Counted from the first letter of the stretch, positions 17,300-25,739 are shown. The stretch: DNA of 64,000 nucleotides from an uncultured Lachnospiraceae bacterium (GCA_951802115.1 CATOPL010000008.1:1-64000), one strand, 5' to 3'. Translations and numbers: made by a program. The notes: a model not told the origin generated them from the letters alone.

Positions 17300-17964
17300 T
17301 TTCCGGCACCTGTAAAATTCCGTATGAAAGTCCTTCTGTGGATCTCACAGGCCCCCTGTTTTCTGATCGCCGCAATATGTGCTGCCGTACCGTATCCTTT
17401 ATTGGATGCAAATCCATAACCAGGGTATTGTTCGTCCATCTCCGTCATCATACGATCTCTTGTCACTTTGGCAATGATACTTGCAGCAGCAATAGAAATG
17501 CTTTTGGTATCTCCTTTTACAATCGGCACCTGTCTGAACTCCACTTGCGGTATGACCACTGCGTCGTTCAGCAGGATATCAGGCACTATATCAAGCTTTT
17601 TAATTGCCTGACGCATAGCCTCATACGTCGCCTGCAGAATATTTATTTCGTCAATCCTCTTATGGCCGACTACACCCGTTCCGACTGCCAGAGCCTTTTC
17701 CATGATCTCCTCATAAAGAAGTTCCCTTCTTCTTGCAGTCAGCTTTTTAGAGTCATTCAAATAAAGAATCCTGCAATTTACAGGCAGTATCACTGCCCCC
17801 GCAACTACCGGTCCCGCAAGAGGACCTCTCCCGGCTTCGTCAATTCCGCATATCATTCCGCAGTTTTCATACTGCTTCTCATAGATCATCATCGACTCAA
17901 GTCTGTCAAGTTCTGCCGCCAGCTTTTCCTGCTGTTTTTTCTGCCGTTCTTCTTTTTTTGTCAT
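17296..17964 (-). CDS. rnhB: Ribonuclease HII
   Basis: The 222-residue enzyme removes single ribonucleotides and RNA primers from DNA. Catalytic residues are visible as Asp-Glu in GIDEAGRGPLAGPVVAG, the Asp in LLNDAVVIP and the later Asp in VTRDRMM; LNDSKKL is the family substrate loop. ATG at 17964 overlaps the lepB stop in TAATG, indicating translational coupling; the longer frame would begin inside lepB. With rnhA at 1.9 kb, both RNase H types are encoded in this window. Confidence 0.94.
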   Translation of the reverse strand: MTKKEERQKKQQEKLAAELDRLESMMIYEKQYENCGMICGIDEAGRGPLAGPVVAGAVILPVNCRILYLNDSKKLTARRRELLYEEIMEKALAVGTGVVGHKRIDEINILQATYEAMRQAIKKLDIVPDILLNDAVVIPQVEFRQVPIVKGDTKSISIAAASIIAKVTRDRMMTEMDEQYPGYGFASNKGYGTAAHIAAIRKQGACEIHRRTFIRNFTGAGK

Positions 17965-18542
17965 TACTGATGTTTTAACACTCCTATTTCGTCCAGCGGC
18001 CAGATACGAACCCATGCCCTGCCAATAATCTCATTCCTGTGCACGGAACTCACATTCGGATCCCGACTGTCCGTGCTGTCATTCCGGTTATCGCCAAGGA
18101 CAAAATACTCGTCCTCACCCAGCGTGATCGGATCTGCTGCCAGTCCTGCACTTTTCATCACTTCCCTGCCGTAAGATTCTTCAAGAATTTCTCCGTCAAT
18201 ATAGATGGCTCCATCCTGGATCTGAATCGTTTCCCCGGGCAATCCGATAATTCTTTTAATATAATAAACATTGTCGTCATACCGGAACGGAAATACAATA
18301 ATATCATACCTTCTGGGATCTGAGAACCGGTAGGTCAGCTTATCAACGATCAGATTATCACCATGGCTTAAGGTATTTTCCATAGAACTTCCGCTTACAT
18401 AAGTCCTTTGTCCTACGAACGTAATAATAAAGAATGTAATTCCCACGACAATTCCCACATACAGGAGAAATCCCAGAATTTCCCGGAAAATGCCAGGCTT
18501 TTTTTCTTCATATCTCTTTTCTTCGTATTCGTATCTTCCCAT
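17964..18542 (-). CDS. lepB: Signal peptidase I (active form)
   Basis: A 192-residue membrane-anchored serine protease that removes signal peptides from exported proteins. One N-terminal transmembrane segment spans about residues 21-43. The Ser-Lys dyad is intact: Ser53 in SGSSMENTL and Lys96 in YYIKRIIGLPGE. Box E appears as YFVLGDNRNDSTDSR. It lies 4 nt after rbgA. A second paralogue, two genes upstream at 19474-20055, lacks both catalytic residues, so this gene probably supplies the activity of the locus. Confidence 0.94.
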   Translation of the reverse strand: MGRYEYEEKRYEEKKPGIFREILGFLLYVGIVVGITFFIITFVGQRTYVSGSSMENTLSHGDNLIVDKLTYRFSDPRRYDIIVFPFRYDDNVYYIKRIIGLPGETIQIQDGAIYIDGEILEESYGREVMKSAGLAADPITLGEDEYFVLGDNRNDSTDSRDPNVSSVHRNEIIGRAWVRIWPLDEIGVLKHQ

Positions 18543-18546
18543 CCTG

Positions 18547-19431
18547 CTACCTCATACTGTCTCCGTTATTATCATATTCCTCTTCCGGAGGAAATTCAAG
18601 TGTGATTTTTCCGAGACGTCCGCTTCGAAAATCATCCAGAAAAAGAGCTGCCGCCCGGTCGACATCATACTCCCCGCCCTTTGTCAGGCAGGATCTTACT
18701 TCGGCAATCTTTATCAGCAGCTCCTGCTCCGCAGCTCCGCTTGAAAATTCCGTTTTGTAACGCTCTTTCAGGCACGGGCAAAAATGTTCCTGCAAAAATT
18801 TCATAAGTCTCCCGGCAAGTTCCTGAAGATTCAGAATATCATCGTTGACAGAACCTAAAAACGCAAGACGCAGTCCCGCCACTTGATCGTCAAATTTAGG
18901 CCACAGGATACCCGGCGTATCCAGGAGCTCCACCTGTTTATTCAGTCGTATCCACTGTTCTCCTTTTGTTACACCAGGCTTGTTGCCCGTCTTTGTGCAT
19001 GCTTTTCCTGCAAAACTGTTGATAAACGTCGATTTCCCCACATTGGGAATCCCCGCCACCATCGCACGGACCGGACGATTCAGAATCCCTCGTTTTCTGT
19101 CTCTCTCAATCTTTTCCCTGCAAGCCTCTTTTATCACATTCTGAATACTTTTCATCCCGGCCTTACTTCTGGAGTCCAGTTTGACAACGTAATACCCCTG
19201 CTTTTTAAACCACTCCATCCACTCCTGATTCCAGTGCTCGCTGGCCAGATCCGCTTTATTCAGGAGTATCAGCCTCGACTTCCCTTTTCCAAGCTCATCA
19301 ATATCCGGATTACGGCTGGACAGAGGCGCCCTTGCATCCACAAGCTCTATGATCAGGTCGATCAGTTTTATATTTTCCTGCATCATCCTCCGGGCTTTGG
19401 TCATGTGCCCCGGATACCACTGTATATTCAT
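18547..19431 (-). CDS. rbgA: Ribosome biogenesis GTPase RbgA (YlqF)
   Basis: The 294-residue circularly permuted GTPase matures the 50S subunit. The motif order is G4 (LLNKADLA) before G1 (GIPNVGKST) and G3 (DTPGIL), as expected for the YlqF/YawG family. The N-terminus NIQWYPGHMTKARRMM is diagnostic, and the C-terminal helical RNA-binding domain is complete. It sits in the conserved rplS-lepB-rbgA-rnhB neighbourhood. Confidence 0.95.
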   Translation of the reverse strand: MNIQWYPGHMTKARRMMQENIKLIDLIIELVDARAPLSSRNPDIDELGKGKSRLILLNKADLASEHWNQEWMEWFKKQGYYVVKLDSRSKAGMKSIQNVIKEACREKIERDRKRGILNRPVRAMVAGIPNVGKSTFINSFAGKACTKTGNKPGVTKGEQWIRLNKQVELLDTPGILWPKFDDQVAGLRLAFLGSVNDDILNLQELAGRLMKFLQEHFCPCLKERYKTEFSSGAAEQELLIKIAEVRSCLTKGGEYDVDRAAALFLDDFRSGRLGKITLEFPPEEEYDNNGDSMR

Positions 19432-19473
19432 AGCCCACCTCCTTTGATAATCCTGTATCTGTACAGTTGCTGT

Positions 19474-20055
19474 CTAAGGAATGATTCCAAAGTTATCCCA
19501 CGGGTAACGGACAAACCACGCCATCCCGTAAATATCCCGTCTTCTGACATTTCCAATGTCATCATTCCGGCTGTCTTCACTGGCGCTTCGGTTATCCCCC
19601 AGAACAAAATACTCATCTTTCTCCAGTATGATTTCTTCTTCCGCCACACCTGCAAAATCCATCTGCTCATTTCCGGTTCCGGTCTCAAACAACTCTCCGT
19701 TCACATAAACAAAACCTTCTACAATCTGAATGGTATCACCAGGCGTACCGATTACTCTACGCATATAATAATGGGTATTGGAATTTCCATTTGGCTTAAA
19801 CACTACCACGTCCCCCGCCTTTGGCGAAGCCAGCGTATAGATAAACCGGTTCACCAGCACCTGTGCTCCGCTGCTTACCGTAGGCTCCATCGCCTGCCCC
19901 ACACAGGTCAGACTTGTCATAAAATAGTACACCAGTACGCATCCAATCGCAAAAGCCAACAGACATTCTCCGACCCAGACAAACGCACTGTGAACCGCCG
20001 ATGCCTGTATTACACGTCTCTTCCTGTTAAAACTAAGCCCTTTCTTCTTTCCCAT
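19474..20055 (-). CDS. Signal peptidase I paralogue lacking the catalytic Ser and Lys
   Basis: The 193-residue product has the S26 architecture: one transmembrane segment at about residues 29-47, a box-B region, a box-D region and an intact box E (YFVLGDNRSASEDSR). However, the nucleophile position is alanine (Ala55 in VGQAMEPTV; codon GCG) and the general-base lysine is arginine (Arg99 in YYMRRVIGTPGD). The active paralogue at 17964-18542 has Ser53 and Lys96 at these positions. The reading frame is otherwise intact and the fold residues are conserved, suggesting selection for a non-proteolytic role such as precursor binding or modulation of the active peptidase. The start at 20055 is chosen for AAGG about 10 nt upstream; an ATG at 20079 has no ribosome binding site. 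Confidence 0.85.
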   Translation of the reverse strand: MGKKKGLSFNRKRRVIQASAVHSAFVWVGECLLAFAIGCVLVYYFMTSLTCVGQAMEPTVSSGAQVLVNRFIYTLASPKAGDVVVFKPNGNSNTHYYMRRVIGTPGDTIQIVEGFVYVNGELFETGTGNEQMDFAGVAEEEIILEKDEYFVLGDNRSASEDSRNDDIGNVRRRDIYGMAWFVRYPWDNFGIIP

Positions 20056-20137
20056 ATCCCTGTACCTTTTTATGCACATATTTTAATTGTAAAAAAAGCT
20101 GTCGGAAAATGTGCTTCCCGACAGCCTCTCCTGACAG

Positions 20138-20485
20138 CTATTTTACCAGCTCTTTTACCTTTGCCGCCTTGCCGACACGATCTCTTAAATAGTTCAGCTT
20201 CGCACGTCTTACCTTACCGCGGCGGATCACTTCGATTTTTTCAACATTCGGGGAATGCAGCGGCCAGGTCTTCTCAACACCGATCCCGTTAGAATTCTTT
20301 CTTACTGTGAAAGTTTCTCTGCTGCTTCCTCCCTGTCTTTTGAGGACTGTTCCCTCAAATACCTGGATTCTCTCACGAGTTCCTTCCTTGATCTTCGCAT
20401 GTACTCTCACCGTATCGCCCACATGGAAAACCGGCACCTCAGCTTTTAACTGATCTGCCTCGATATTTCTGATAATCTCGTTCAC
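20138..20485 (-). CDS. rplS: 50S ribosomal protein L19
   Basis: The 115-residue L19, at the 30S-50S interface. Family motifs include [30 protein letters not shown], and the C-terminal [23 protein letters not shown] precedes the start. The 90-nt leader upstream holds a small TACG-CTAGA-CGTA hairpin in the place where autoregulatory L19 leaders occur in Firmicutes, but this cannot be confirmed by eye. Confidence 0.97.
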   Translation of the reverse strand: MNEIIRNIEADQLKAEVPVFHVGDTVRVHAKIKEGTRERIQVFEGTVLKRQGGSSRETFTVRKNSNGIGVEKTWPLHSPNVEKIEVIRRGKVRRAKLNYLRDRVGKAAKVKELVK

Positions 20486-20575
20486 TCTAGTTCCTCCTTC
20501 ATCAAATGGATGTTCTTAATACGTCTAGCGTAACAGAGGACCATCTCTTCTTTGCTCACAACGCATTTTATTTTA

Positions 20576-21307
20576 TCATAATTCCTCAAGCTTTGCAAGG
20601 AATTTTTTATCTTCTTTGGTAAGACCGGCCGTTTCCAGCAGATCCGGCCTTCTTTCTCTTGTCCGAATCAGAGACTGCTCTCTTCTCCACTTCTCCACAT
20701 TGGCATGATGCCCTGACAGCAGAATCGGCGGAACCTGTTTTCCCCTCCACACTTCCGGACGGCTATACTGGGGATATTCCAGCAGATTGTCGTGAAAAGA
20801 ATCAAATTTCGCCGATTCCTCATTATGGAGAACCCCATCCAGAAGACGGGAAACAGCATCCATAATAACCAGCGCCGGAAGTTCCCCTCCGGTCAGCACA
20901 TAATCGCCGATTGATATTTCATCCGTGACAATTTCTTCCAGCACCCGTTCATCGATCCCTTCATAATGACCGCACAGAAAAATCAGTTCTTCTTCCGCTG
21001 CAAGCTCCTCCGCCATTTTCTGATCGAAAACTTTTCCCTGAGGGCTCATATACAGAACCCTGGGTCTGACCGGGAGTTTTGCTGCAACGGATTCATAAGC
21101 TCTGCAGACCGGTTCTGCCTGCATGACCATTCCGGCCCCGCCGCCGTAAGGATAGTCATCGACCCGATTGTGTTTATTTACCGAATAATCCCGGATATTT
21201 ACGGTCTCCAGAGACAAAACGCCTTTTTCCGCCGCTCTGCCGGTAATGCTTGTCTGAAATCCGTTTTGGATCATATCCGGAAACAATGTCAATACATAAA
21301 ATTTCAT
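20576..21307 (-). CDS. trmD: tRNA (guanine-N1)-methyltransferase
   Basis: The 243-residue SPOUT enzyme methylates G37 of tRNAs. The trefoil-knot SAM site is visible in [24 protein letters not shown], and [26 protein letters not shown] and [13 protein letters not shown] are also conserved. Its ATG overlaps the rimM stop in TGATG. Confidence 0.97.
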   Translation of the reverse strand: MKFYVLTLFPDMIQNGFQTSITGRAAEKGVLSLETVNIRDYSVNKHNRVDDYPYGGGAGMVMQAEPVCRAYESVAAKLPVRPRVLYMSPQGKVFDQKMAEELAAEEELIFLCGHYEGIDERVLEEIVTDEISIGDYVLTGGELPALVIMDAVSRLLDGVLHNEESAKFDSFHDNLLEYPQYSRPEVWRGKQVPPILLSGHHANVEKWRREQSLIRTRERRPDLLETAGLTKEDKKFLAKLEEL

Positions 21308-21816
21308 CAGTCCAAAAGTCCTTCCAGCACATGCACCAGCATTTTCTGTTCCTCGACATCAACATCCAGAATGCAGTCCCGGATTGCCGGAAGCAGTATT
21401 TCTTTTTTCTGCGGAGTTTCTATTACATACACATCATTGGCGCCGGTCTGAAGTACGTCTTTCAAAACGCCCAGCGTCTCTCCTTGATCTGTCACTGCAT
21501 TCATACCGATCAGATCGGCAATATAATTCTCATTTTCGCCCAGAGGAACCGCATCCTCCCTGGAAATCAGAAGGTCCATGCCTTTGTACCGTTCAACAGC
21601 CTCAATACTGTTATGGTCCTTAAATTTCAATATGACCTGATTCTTGAAAAACCTGACTTTTTCAATCGCAAGCTCCGTATGCTCCTTCCCGGTATCCAGA
21701 AGCACTTTTTCCAGATCCTCATACCGCCTTGGATCATCTGTTGTAGGATATACTTTCACTTCTCCTCTCACTCCATGAGTAGAAGAAATGACGCCTACCC
21801 GTAAAAATTCTTCCAT
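21307..21816 (-). CDS. rimM: Ribosome maturation factor RimM
   Basis: The 169-residue protein assists assembly of the 30S head and binds S19. Typical segments are the N-terminal [17 protein letters not shown] and the C-terminal PRC-barrel domain (from about residue 95: [21 protein letters not shown]...NDVYVIETP...LLPAI). It is coupled to trmD. Confidence 0.95.
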   Translation of the reverse strand: MEEFLRVGVISSTHGVRGEVKVYPTTDDPRRYEDLEKVLLDTGKEHTELAIEKVRFFKNQVILKFKDHNSIEAVERYKGMDLLISREDAVPLGENENYIADLIGMNAVTDQGETLGVLKDVLQTGANDVYVIETPQKKEILLPAIRDCILDVDVEEQKMLVHVLEGLLD

Positions 21817-21892
21817 CCTTCCGCCTTTCCATTCATCTTCTGCCCGAGATATGCTCTCTGTCCGTTTCCGTCAAATGCCCTGTAGACAAACT

Positions 21893-21948
21893 ATGGCGGT
21901 CTCCTGCCGCCCAAAGCACGCCTGTGCCTGCCAGCAAAATACCGCCAT
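21893..21948 (-). other. Structured spacer between khpA and rimM
   Basis: ATGGCGGT at 21893-21900 pairs perfectly with ACCGCCAT at 21941-21948; inside lies a second hairpin, GCAC-gcct-GTGC at 21916-21927. The spacer (143 nt) is unusually long for this tightly packed operon. It may be an attenuator, processing site or RNA element; no U-run follows. Confidence 0.4.
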
Positions 21949-21959
21949 CCTCGCTCAAT

Positions 21960-22190
21960 TTACTGCACGATTTCAACTACAACCTTTTTGTCATCTCTGG
22001 ACGCCGCTGCTTTTACAAGCGAACGGATAGCTTTGGCGATACGGCCCTGTTTCCCGATCACTTTCCCCATGTCTGTTGGTGACACACGAAGCTCCACAAT
22101 CGTTGCGTTGTCTTTTTCCGTCTCGGTGACAACCACTTCGTCCGGATGATCCACCAGTGCCTTTGCCAGCACTTCCACTAATTCTTTCAT
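21960..22190 (-). CDS. khpA: KH-domain RNA-binding protein KhpA (YlqC)
   Basis: A 76-residue single KH domain. The RNA-binding loop appears as the GKVIGKQGRIAKAIRSL segment (GxxG motif). The gene normally sits between rpsP and rimM, as here. KhpA with KhpB acts in RNA chaperoning and cell-size control in other Firmicutes. Two adjacent ATGs follow the GGAGG; the second gives the usual MKELVEV start. Confidence 0.92.
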   Translation of the reverse strand: MKELVEVLAKALVDHPDEVVVTETEKDNATIVELRVSPTDMGKVIGKQGRIAKAIRSLVKAAASRDDKKVVVEIVQ

Positions 22191-22225
22191 CATACCCACC
22201 TCCAAGGGGTCTTACAGCAACATGC

Positions 22226-22471
22226 TTATTTGCTGATTCCTGCAAGTTTAAACAGTTTGCCGACTACTTCTGTAGGCTGTGCCCCGTTGGCAAGCCACTT
22301 CTTAGCCGCCTCTTCATTAATATTGAACGTGCTGGGATCCGTGTTCGGATCATAAGTTCCGATTTCCTCAATGAATCTTCCGTCGCGCGGAGATCTGGAA
22401 TCAGCAACGATAACCCTGTAAAAAGGCGCTTTCTTCTGACCCATTCTTCTTAATCTGATTTTTACTGCCAT
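22226..22471 (-). CDS. rpsP: 30S ribosomal protein S16
   Basis: An 81-residue S16 with the conserved [41 protein letters not shown]-terminal half. It lies in the standard ffh-rpsP-khpA-rimM-trmD-rplS order. Confidence 0.97.
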   Translation of the reverse strand: MAVKIRLRRMGQKKAPFYRVIVADSRSPRDGRFIEEIGTYDPNTDPSTFNINEEAAKKWLANGAQPTEVVGKLFKLAGISK

Positions 22472-22567
22472 TGTTCTTTACCTCCGTAAACATAATTTCT
22501 GTTTTTCTGTTTATGATCCGCACCCGGCCTTTCTTTAACGGACGAATGCTGCTTTGTAAACGGAATG

Positions 22568-23923
22568 TCAAAACGGCAACCTGCCGAACATTCCTTTTTT
22601 ACCAATTTTTCCTCTGCCCATCAGCCCGGGCATCTGTTTCATCATCTTTTTAGATTGTTCAAACTGTTTAACCAGGCGGTTCACTTCACTGATATCCACC
22701 CCTGCACCTTTGGCAATCCTGCGTTTTCTGGACGGATTCAGAAGTTCTGGATTCTGCCTTTCTTTTCTTGTCATAGAAAGGATAATCGCCTCAATCCGGG
22801 CCATTTTCTTCTCATCGACCGCGTCTTCAATCTGTTTCATCTGGCCTCCGCCCATACCCGGCATCATACCGAGAAGAGCACCGATCCCGCCCATTTTCTT
22901 CATCTGGTTCATGCTTTCCAGATAATCTTCAAAGTCGAACTGGTTTTTCTTCATCTTCTGAACCATTTGTTTCGACTTTTCTTCATCCAGCGACTCCTGT
23001 GCTTTCTCAATCATAGTCAGCACATCGCCCATACCAAGAATTCTCGACGCCATACGGTCCGGATAAAACTGTTCCAGATCGGAAAGCTTTTCGCCCATAC
23101 CTACATACAGGATCGGTTTTCCGGTCACTGCCCGGATCGAAAGTGCCGCGCCGCCTCTGGTATCACCATCCAGCTTCGTCAGAATCACGCCGTCAATACC
23201 GACTTTTTCTGAAAAAGATGATGCCACATTGACTGCATCCTGACCGGTCATGGAATCCACCACCAGAATGCTCTGGGCCACGTCTACATGCTCCCGGATC
23301 TCTATCAGTTCATTCATCATATCTTCATCAATATGCAAACGACCTGCCGTGTCCAGGATAACCACACTCATGCCGTGGCTCCTGGCATGCTCCACAGCTG
23401 CTCTGGCAATATTCACCGGTTTATGCTGGTCTCCCATGGAAAAGACTTCCACGCCCTGCTTCTCTCCGTTAACCTGGAGCTGTTTGATTGCTGCCGGACG
23501 ATACACATCGCAGGCTGCAAGCAGCACTTTACGCCCTTTAATCTTATATTTTCCGGCAAGCTTTGCCGCTGTCGTTGTCTTGCCGGCGCCCTGAAGACCG
23601 GTCATCATGATCACCGTTATCTCATTCGAAGGACGAAGTTTGATCTCTGTAGTTTCACTGCCCATCAGGCTGATCATCTCTTCATTGACAATCTTAATGA
23701 CTGTCTGTCCCGGTGTCAAACTCTCGAGCACATCCGTACCGACTGCCCTCGTCTCCACCGATTTGATAAACTGTTTGACCACCTTAAAACTGACATCCGC
23801 CTCCAGAAGCGCAAGCTTCACTTCCTTCAAAGCAGTCTTCACATCTGCCTCTGTCAGCCTTCCTTTGCTCCGCAGGTTTTTGAATACATTCTGTAGTTTT
23901 TCTGATAAACTGTCAAATGCCAT
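22568..23923 (-). CDS. ffh: Signal recognition particle protein Ffh (SRP54)
   Basis: The 451-residue GTPase delivers nascent membrane proteins to FtsY and SecYEG. It shows the N domain, the G domain (G1 GLQGAGKTTTAAKLA, G3 DTAGRLHIDEDMM, G4 TKLDGDTRGGAA) and a methionine-rich M domain (MKKMGGIGALLGMMPGMGG, KKMMKQMPGLMGRG) that binds signal sequences and SRP RNA. It follows ylxM with no gap. Confidence 0.97.
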   Translation of the reverse strand: MAFDSLSEKLQNVFKNLRSKGRLTEADVKTALKEVKLALLEADVSFKVVKQFIKSVETRAVGTDVLESLTPGQTVIKIVNEEMISLMGSETTEIKLRPSNEITVIMMTGLQGAGKTTTAAKLAGKYKIKGRKVLLAACDVYRPAAIKQLQVNGEKQGVEVFSMGDQHKPVNIARAAVEHARSHGMSVVILDTAGRLHIDEDMMNELIEIREHVDVAQSILVVDSMTGQDAVNVASSFSEKVGIDGVILTKLDGDTRGGAALSIRAVTGKPILYVGMGEKLSDLEQFYPDRMASRILGMGDVLTMIEKAQESLDEEKSKQMVQKMKKNQFDFEDYLESMNQMKKMGGIGALLGMMPGMGGGQMKQIEDAVDEKKMARIEAIILSMTRKERQNPELLNPSRKRRIAKGAGVDISEVNRLVKQFEQSKKMMKQMPGLMGRGKIGKKGMFGRLPF

Positions 23924-24259
23924 TTACAGCTCCTCCAGTATCATGGCGGAAATCTGTCCGATCTCCTTCATAGCGGGATTCTCTGCATACCCTTTTGCAA
24001 TCTTCTGAATCTGTCCGACCTGCTCCCTGAGACTGATAAACTTCTCCACCAAATGCAGCTTTTCCTCATACCCGGCCAAAAGGCGATTACACCGCTTAAT
24101 CATATCGTGTACGCCCTGCCGGCTGATACCGAGGTTTTCAGCCACTTCACTGAAGGAATAGTCGTTCAGAACCACATCCTCATAAACTCTCTTTTGATGT
24201 CCGGTCAGCAGCTCTCCATAAAAATCATACAAAAGCGCCTGCTTCAAAATTTCGTCCAT
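23924..24259 (-). CDS. ylxM: YlxM-family SRP-associated DNA-binding-like protein
   Basis: The 111-residue helical protein has a sigma-70-region-4-like helix-turn-helix (FSEVAENLGISRQGVHDMIKRC, residues 36-57). YlxM is nearly always encoded directly upstream of ffh and is reported to modulate SRP function in streptococci. ATG at 24259 is used; the frame extends upstream through the promoter, so an earlier start is not credible. First gene of the block that runs to pgeF. Confidence 0.9.
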   Translation of the reverse strand: MDEILKQALLYDFYGELLTGHQKRVYEDVVLNDYSFSEVAENLGISRQGVHDMIKRCNRLLAGYEEKLHLVEKFISLREQVGQIQKIAKGYAENPAMKEIGQISAMILEEL

Positions 24260-24275
24260 TTTGGTCACCCTGGTT

Positions 24276-24304
24276 ATCTTACATGATAAAAACATAAGTG
24301 TCAA
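24276..24304 (-). promoter_or_regulatory. Strong sigma-A promoter of the ylxM-ffh-rpsP block
   Basis: Minus-strand TTGACA (24299-24304) and TAAGAT (24276-24281) with a 17-nt spacer, about 17-22 nt upstream of the ylxM start. The -35 hexamer lies inside one arm of an 18-bp palindrome. Confidence 0.8.
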
Positions 24305-24331
24305 GTATTTTTTCTTGACACTTATGTTTTT
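24288..24331. repeat. 18-bp perfect palindrome between ylxM and sod
   Basis: AAAAACATAAGTGTCAAG at 24288-24305 is followed by an 8-nt loop (TATTTTTT) and its exact complement at 24314-24331. One arm covers the -35 region of the ffh-block promoter. It could be an operator or, with its T-rich end, a terminator; the divergent gene arrangement gives no obvious transcript to terminate. Confidence 0.75.
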
Positions 24332-24390
24332 ACTGCCCCGCAGCCAATTTATGCATATAATGAAGAAAAGAAAAAATACGAGGTGCATAT

Positions 24391-24885
24391 ATGTACCAGC
24401 CTACACCTTCCTCCCACTTTCAGTATCTTCTGTCTCACACTTCGCCTTCGGCAATCGCATGGATTCATGGAAATGCCTCGCAGCCTCAGCTGGCAGGTTC
24501 TGTAAAATTTTATCAAACTTCCTACGGAGGCGTCCTCATAGAAGCCGAAATCTTCGGACTTCCCAACATCCATATGACGGGTTCCAGTAATTTCTACGGA
24601 ATGCATATTCACGAACACGGAGACTGCACCATGCCTTTTACTCAGACCGGCAATCATTATAATCCCGGCAACATGCCTCATCCGCAACATGCCGGAGATC
24701 TGCCGCCGCTTTTGGGCAATCAGGGATATGCCTTTCAGGTCTTCTATGACAAACGCTTCCTCGTAGACAACATCCTTGGAAGATCCGTTGTAATCCACAG
24801 CATGGCAGACGATTTTAACAGCCAGCCCTCCGGCAACTCCGGGGACAAAATCGGCTGCGGCGTCATAAACCCCGTCGCCGTTTAA
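24391..24885 (+). CDS. Cu/Zn superoxide dismutase family protein
   Basis: The 164-residue protein keeps the SODC metal site: His72 and His74 in GMHIHEHGDC, bridging His89 in GNHYNP, His97/His100 and Asp103 in HPQHAGDLP, and His136 in VVIHSMADDF. The structural disulfide cysteines C79 and C156 and the GNSGDKIGCGVI signature are present. Superoxide dismutation is therefore expected if copper is available. Unlike most bacterial Cu/Zn SODs it has no signal peptide or lipobox, so it appears cytoplasmic. A perfect TATAAT is at 24356-24361 but without a good -35. GAGG precedes the ATG. A notable enzyme for an anaerobe. Confidence 0.88.
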   Translation: MYQPTPSSHFQYLLSHTSPSAIAWIHGNASQPQLAGSVKFYQTSYGGVLIEAEIFGLPNIHMTGSSNFYGMHIHEHGDCTMPFTQTGNHYNPGNMPHPQHAGDLPPLLGNQGYAFQVFYDKRFLVDNILGRSVVIHSMADDFNSQPSGNSGDKIGCGVINPVAV

Positions 24886-24976
24886 AACAGCTTCCTCAGA
24901 TCGGCACGATTTTCAGATCAGACTGCTGACGTAGCTGTCACAGGCAAATACGCTTTTAATCTTGCTGACACGTCCG

Positions 24977-25003
24977 CATTGGGCGCGTATTCTGCGCCCA
25001 ATG
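24977..25003. terminator. Hairpin between converging sod and HExxH genes
   Basis: CATTGGGCGC pairs with GCGCCCAATG around a 7-nt loop. No clean U-run follows in either direction, so terminator function is only likely. Confidence 0.45.
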
Positions 25004-25031
25004 TGTAATAAATCAAAAGCCTTTTTTCTAT

Positions 25032-25739
25032 CTACGCTATCGCAGAAAACGGAACTCTCTGTGCCGCTTCCGCCATCATATCATTCGATCGTTCCGGCCT
25101 GGACGCCGTAGTCGTCCGGGTTGTACCGCCGGAAATATACACTTTGCCGCACTCCGGACAGACATCTGTATGCAAAGTCACACTCTGGCTGACCACCTCA
25201 CGCCCTTCCCGTTCTGCTTTGGCCCGTTCGCGCGTCACATGCTCTTGTTCATGTCCGCGGACAGCCGCTCCTGCCGCTTCCGGAGATATTCTGGTCGGTG
25301 TTTTAAAAGAAACCCCCATATCGTTGGAACCGTCCTGGTATCTGCGCTGTTCACAGGTCTGGCATTCCCCGTCTTCCAAAGCCTGGCGGGCGCTCTCACT
25401 TCCCATCACCTTCTCTGCCTGTTCCGGTTCTTCCTCTCCCACATACTGTATACGCATTCTGACGGCATACTCTGCCGGATCGACGCCTTGCCGGACAAAA
25501 AAACCTTCCTCTGCCTTTCCCTCTTCTCCCGGGACCGCACGATTTACAGGTGGGACTGAAGCCATTCTGCCGTTTGTGCTTCGTGCTGTCCACGGGCTGG
25601 AAGCCGAAGCTGATACCGGCTGTTCTGCCGGACTGTTCATCCTCTGCCTCTGCACTCTGGAAGCAGAAACTCCGGCATATGCAGAACTGTAACGGTATAC
25701 ATTGCAGCAGGAACCTATTCCTGAAATACCATTTACCAT
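25032..25739 (-). CDS. SprA-related putative metalloprotease-like protein (HExxH)
   Basis: The 235-residue product has a low-complexity, Pro/Ser/Arg-rich N-terminal half and a conserved C-terminal half. There, a CxxC (GECQTCEQRRYQDGSNDMGVSF) precedes a helix with HEQEH (HExxH zinc-protease type) in RGHEQEHVTRER, followed by a second CxxC (VCPECGKVY). This combination resembles the SprA-related family, with Cys pairs probably binding metal. There is no signal peptide. Proteolytic activity is not established for the family. It lies 62 nt downstream of deoB, but with different content, so cotranscription is uncertain. Confidence 0.65.
   Translation of the reverse strand: MVNGISGIGSCCNVYRYSSAYAGVSASRVQRQRMNSPAEQPVSASASSPWTARSTNGRMASVPPVNRAVPGEEGKAEEGFFVRQGVDPAEYAVRMRIQYVGEEEPEQAEKVMGSESARQALEDGECQTCEQRRYQDGSNDMGVSFKTPTRISPEAAGAAVRGHEQEHVTRERAKAEREGREVVSQSVTLHTDVCPECGKVYISGGTTRTTTASRPERSNDMMAEAAQRVPFSAIA

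Noticed and set aside
18883..20292. 469-codon plus-strand open frame opposite rbgA, the lepB paralogue and rplS
   Set aside because: It is antisense to three conserved genes and has no recognisable domain.
20486..20575. L19 autoregulatory leader RNA
   Set aside because: Only a 4-bp hairpin is visible; without a covariance search it does not merit a separate feature.
21841..21948. 22-codon ORF in the khpA-rimM spacer on the minus strand
   Set aside because: The start has no usable ribosome binding site and coincides with the structured stem.
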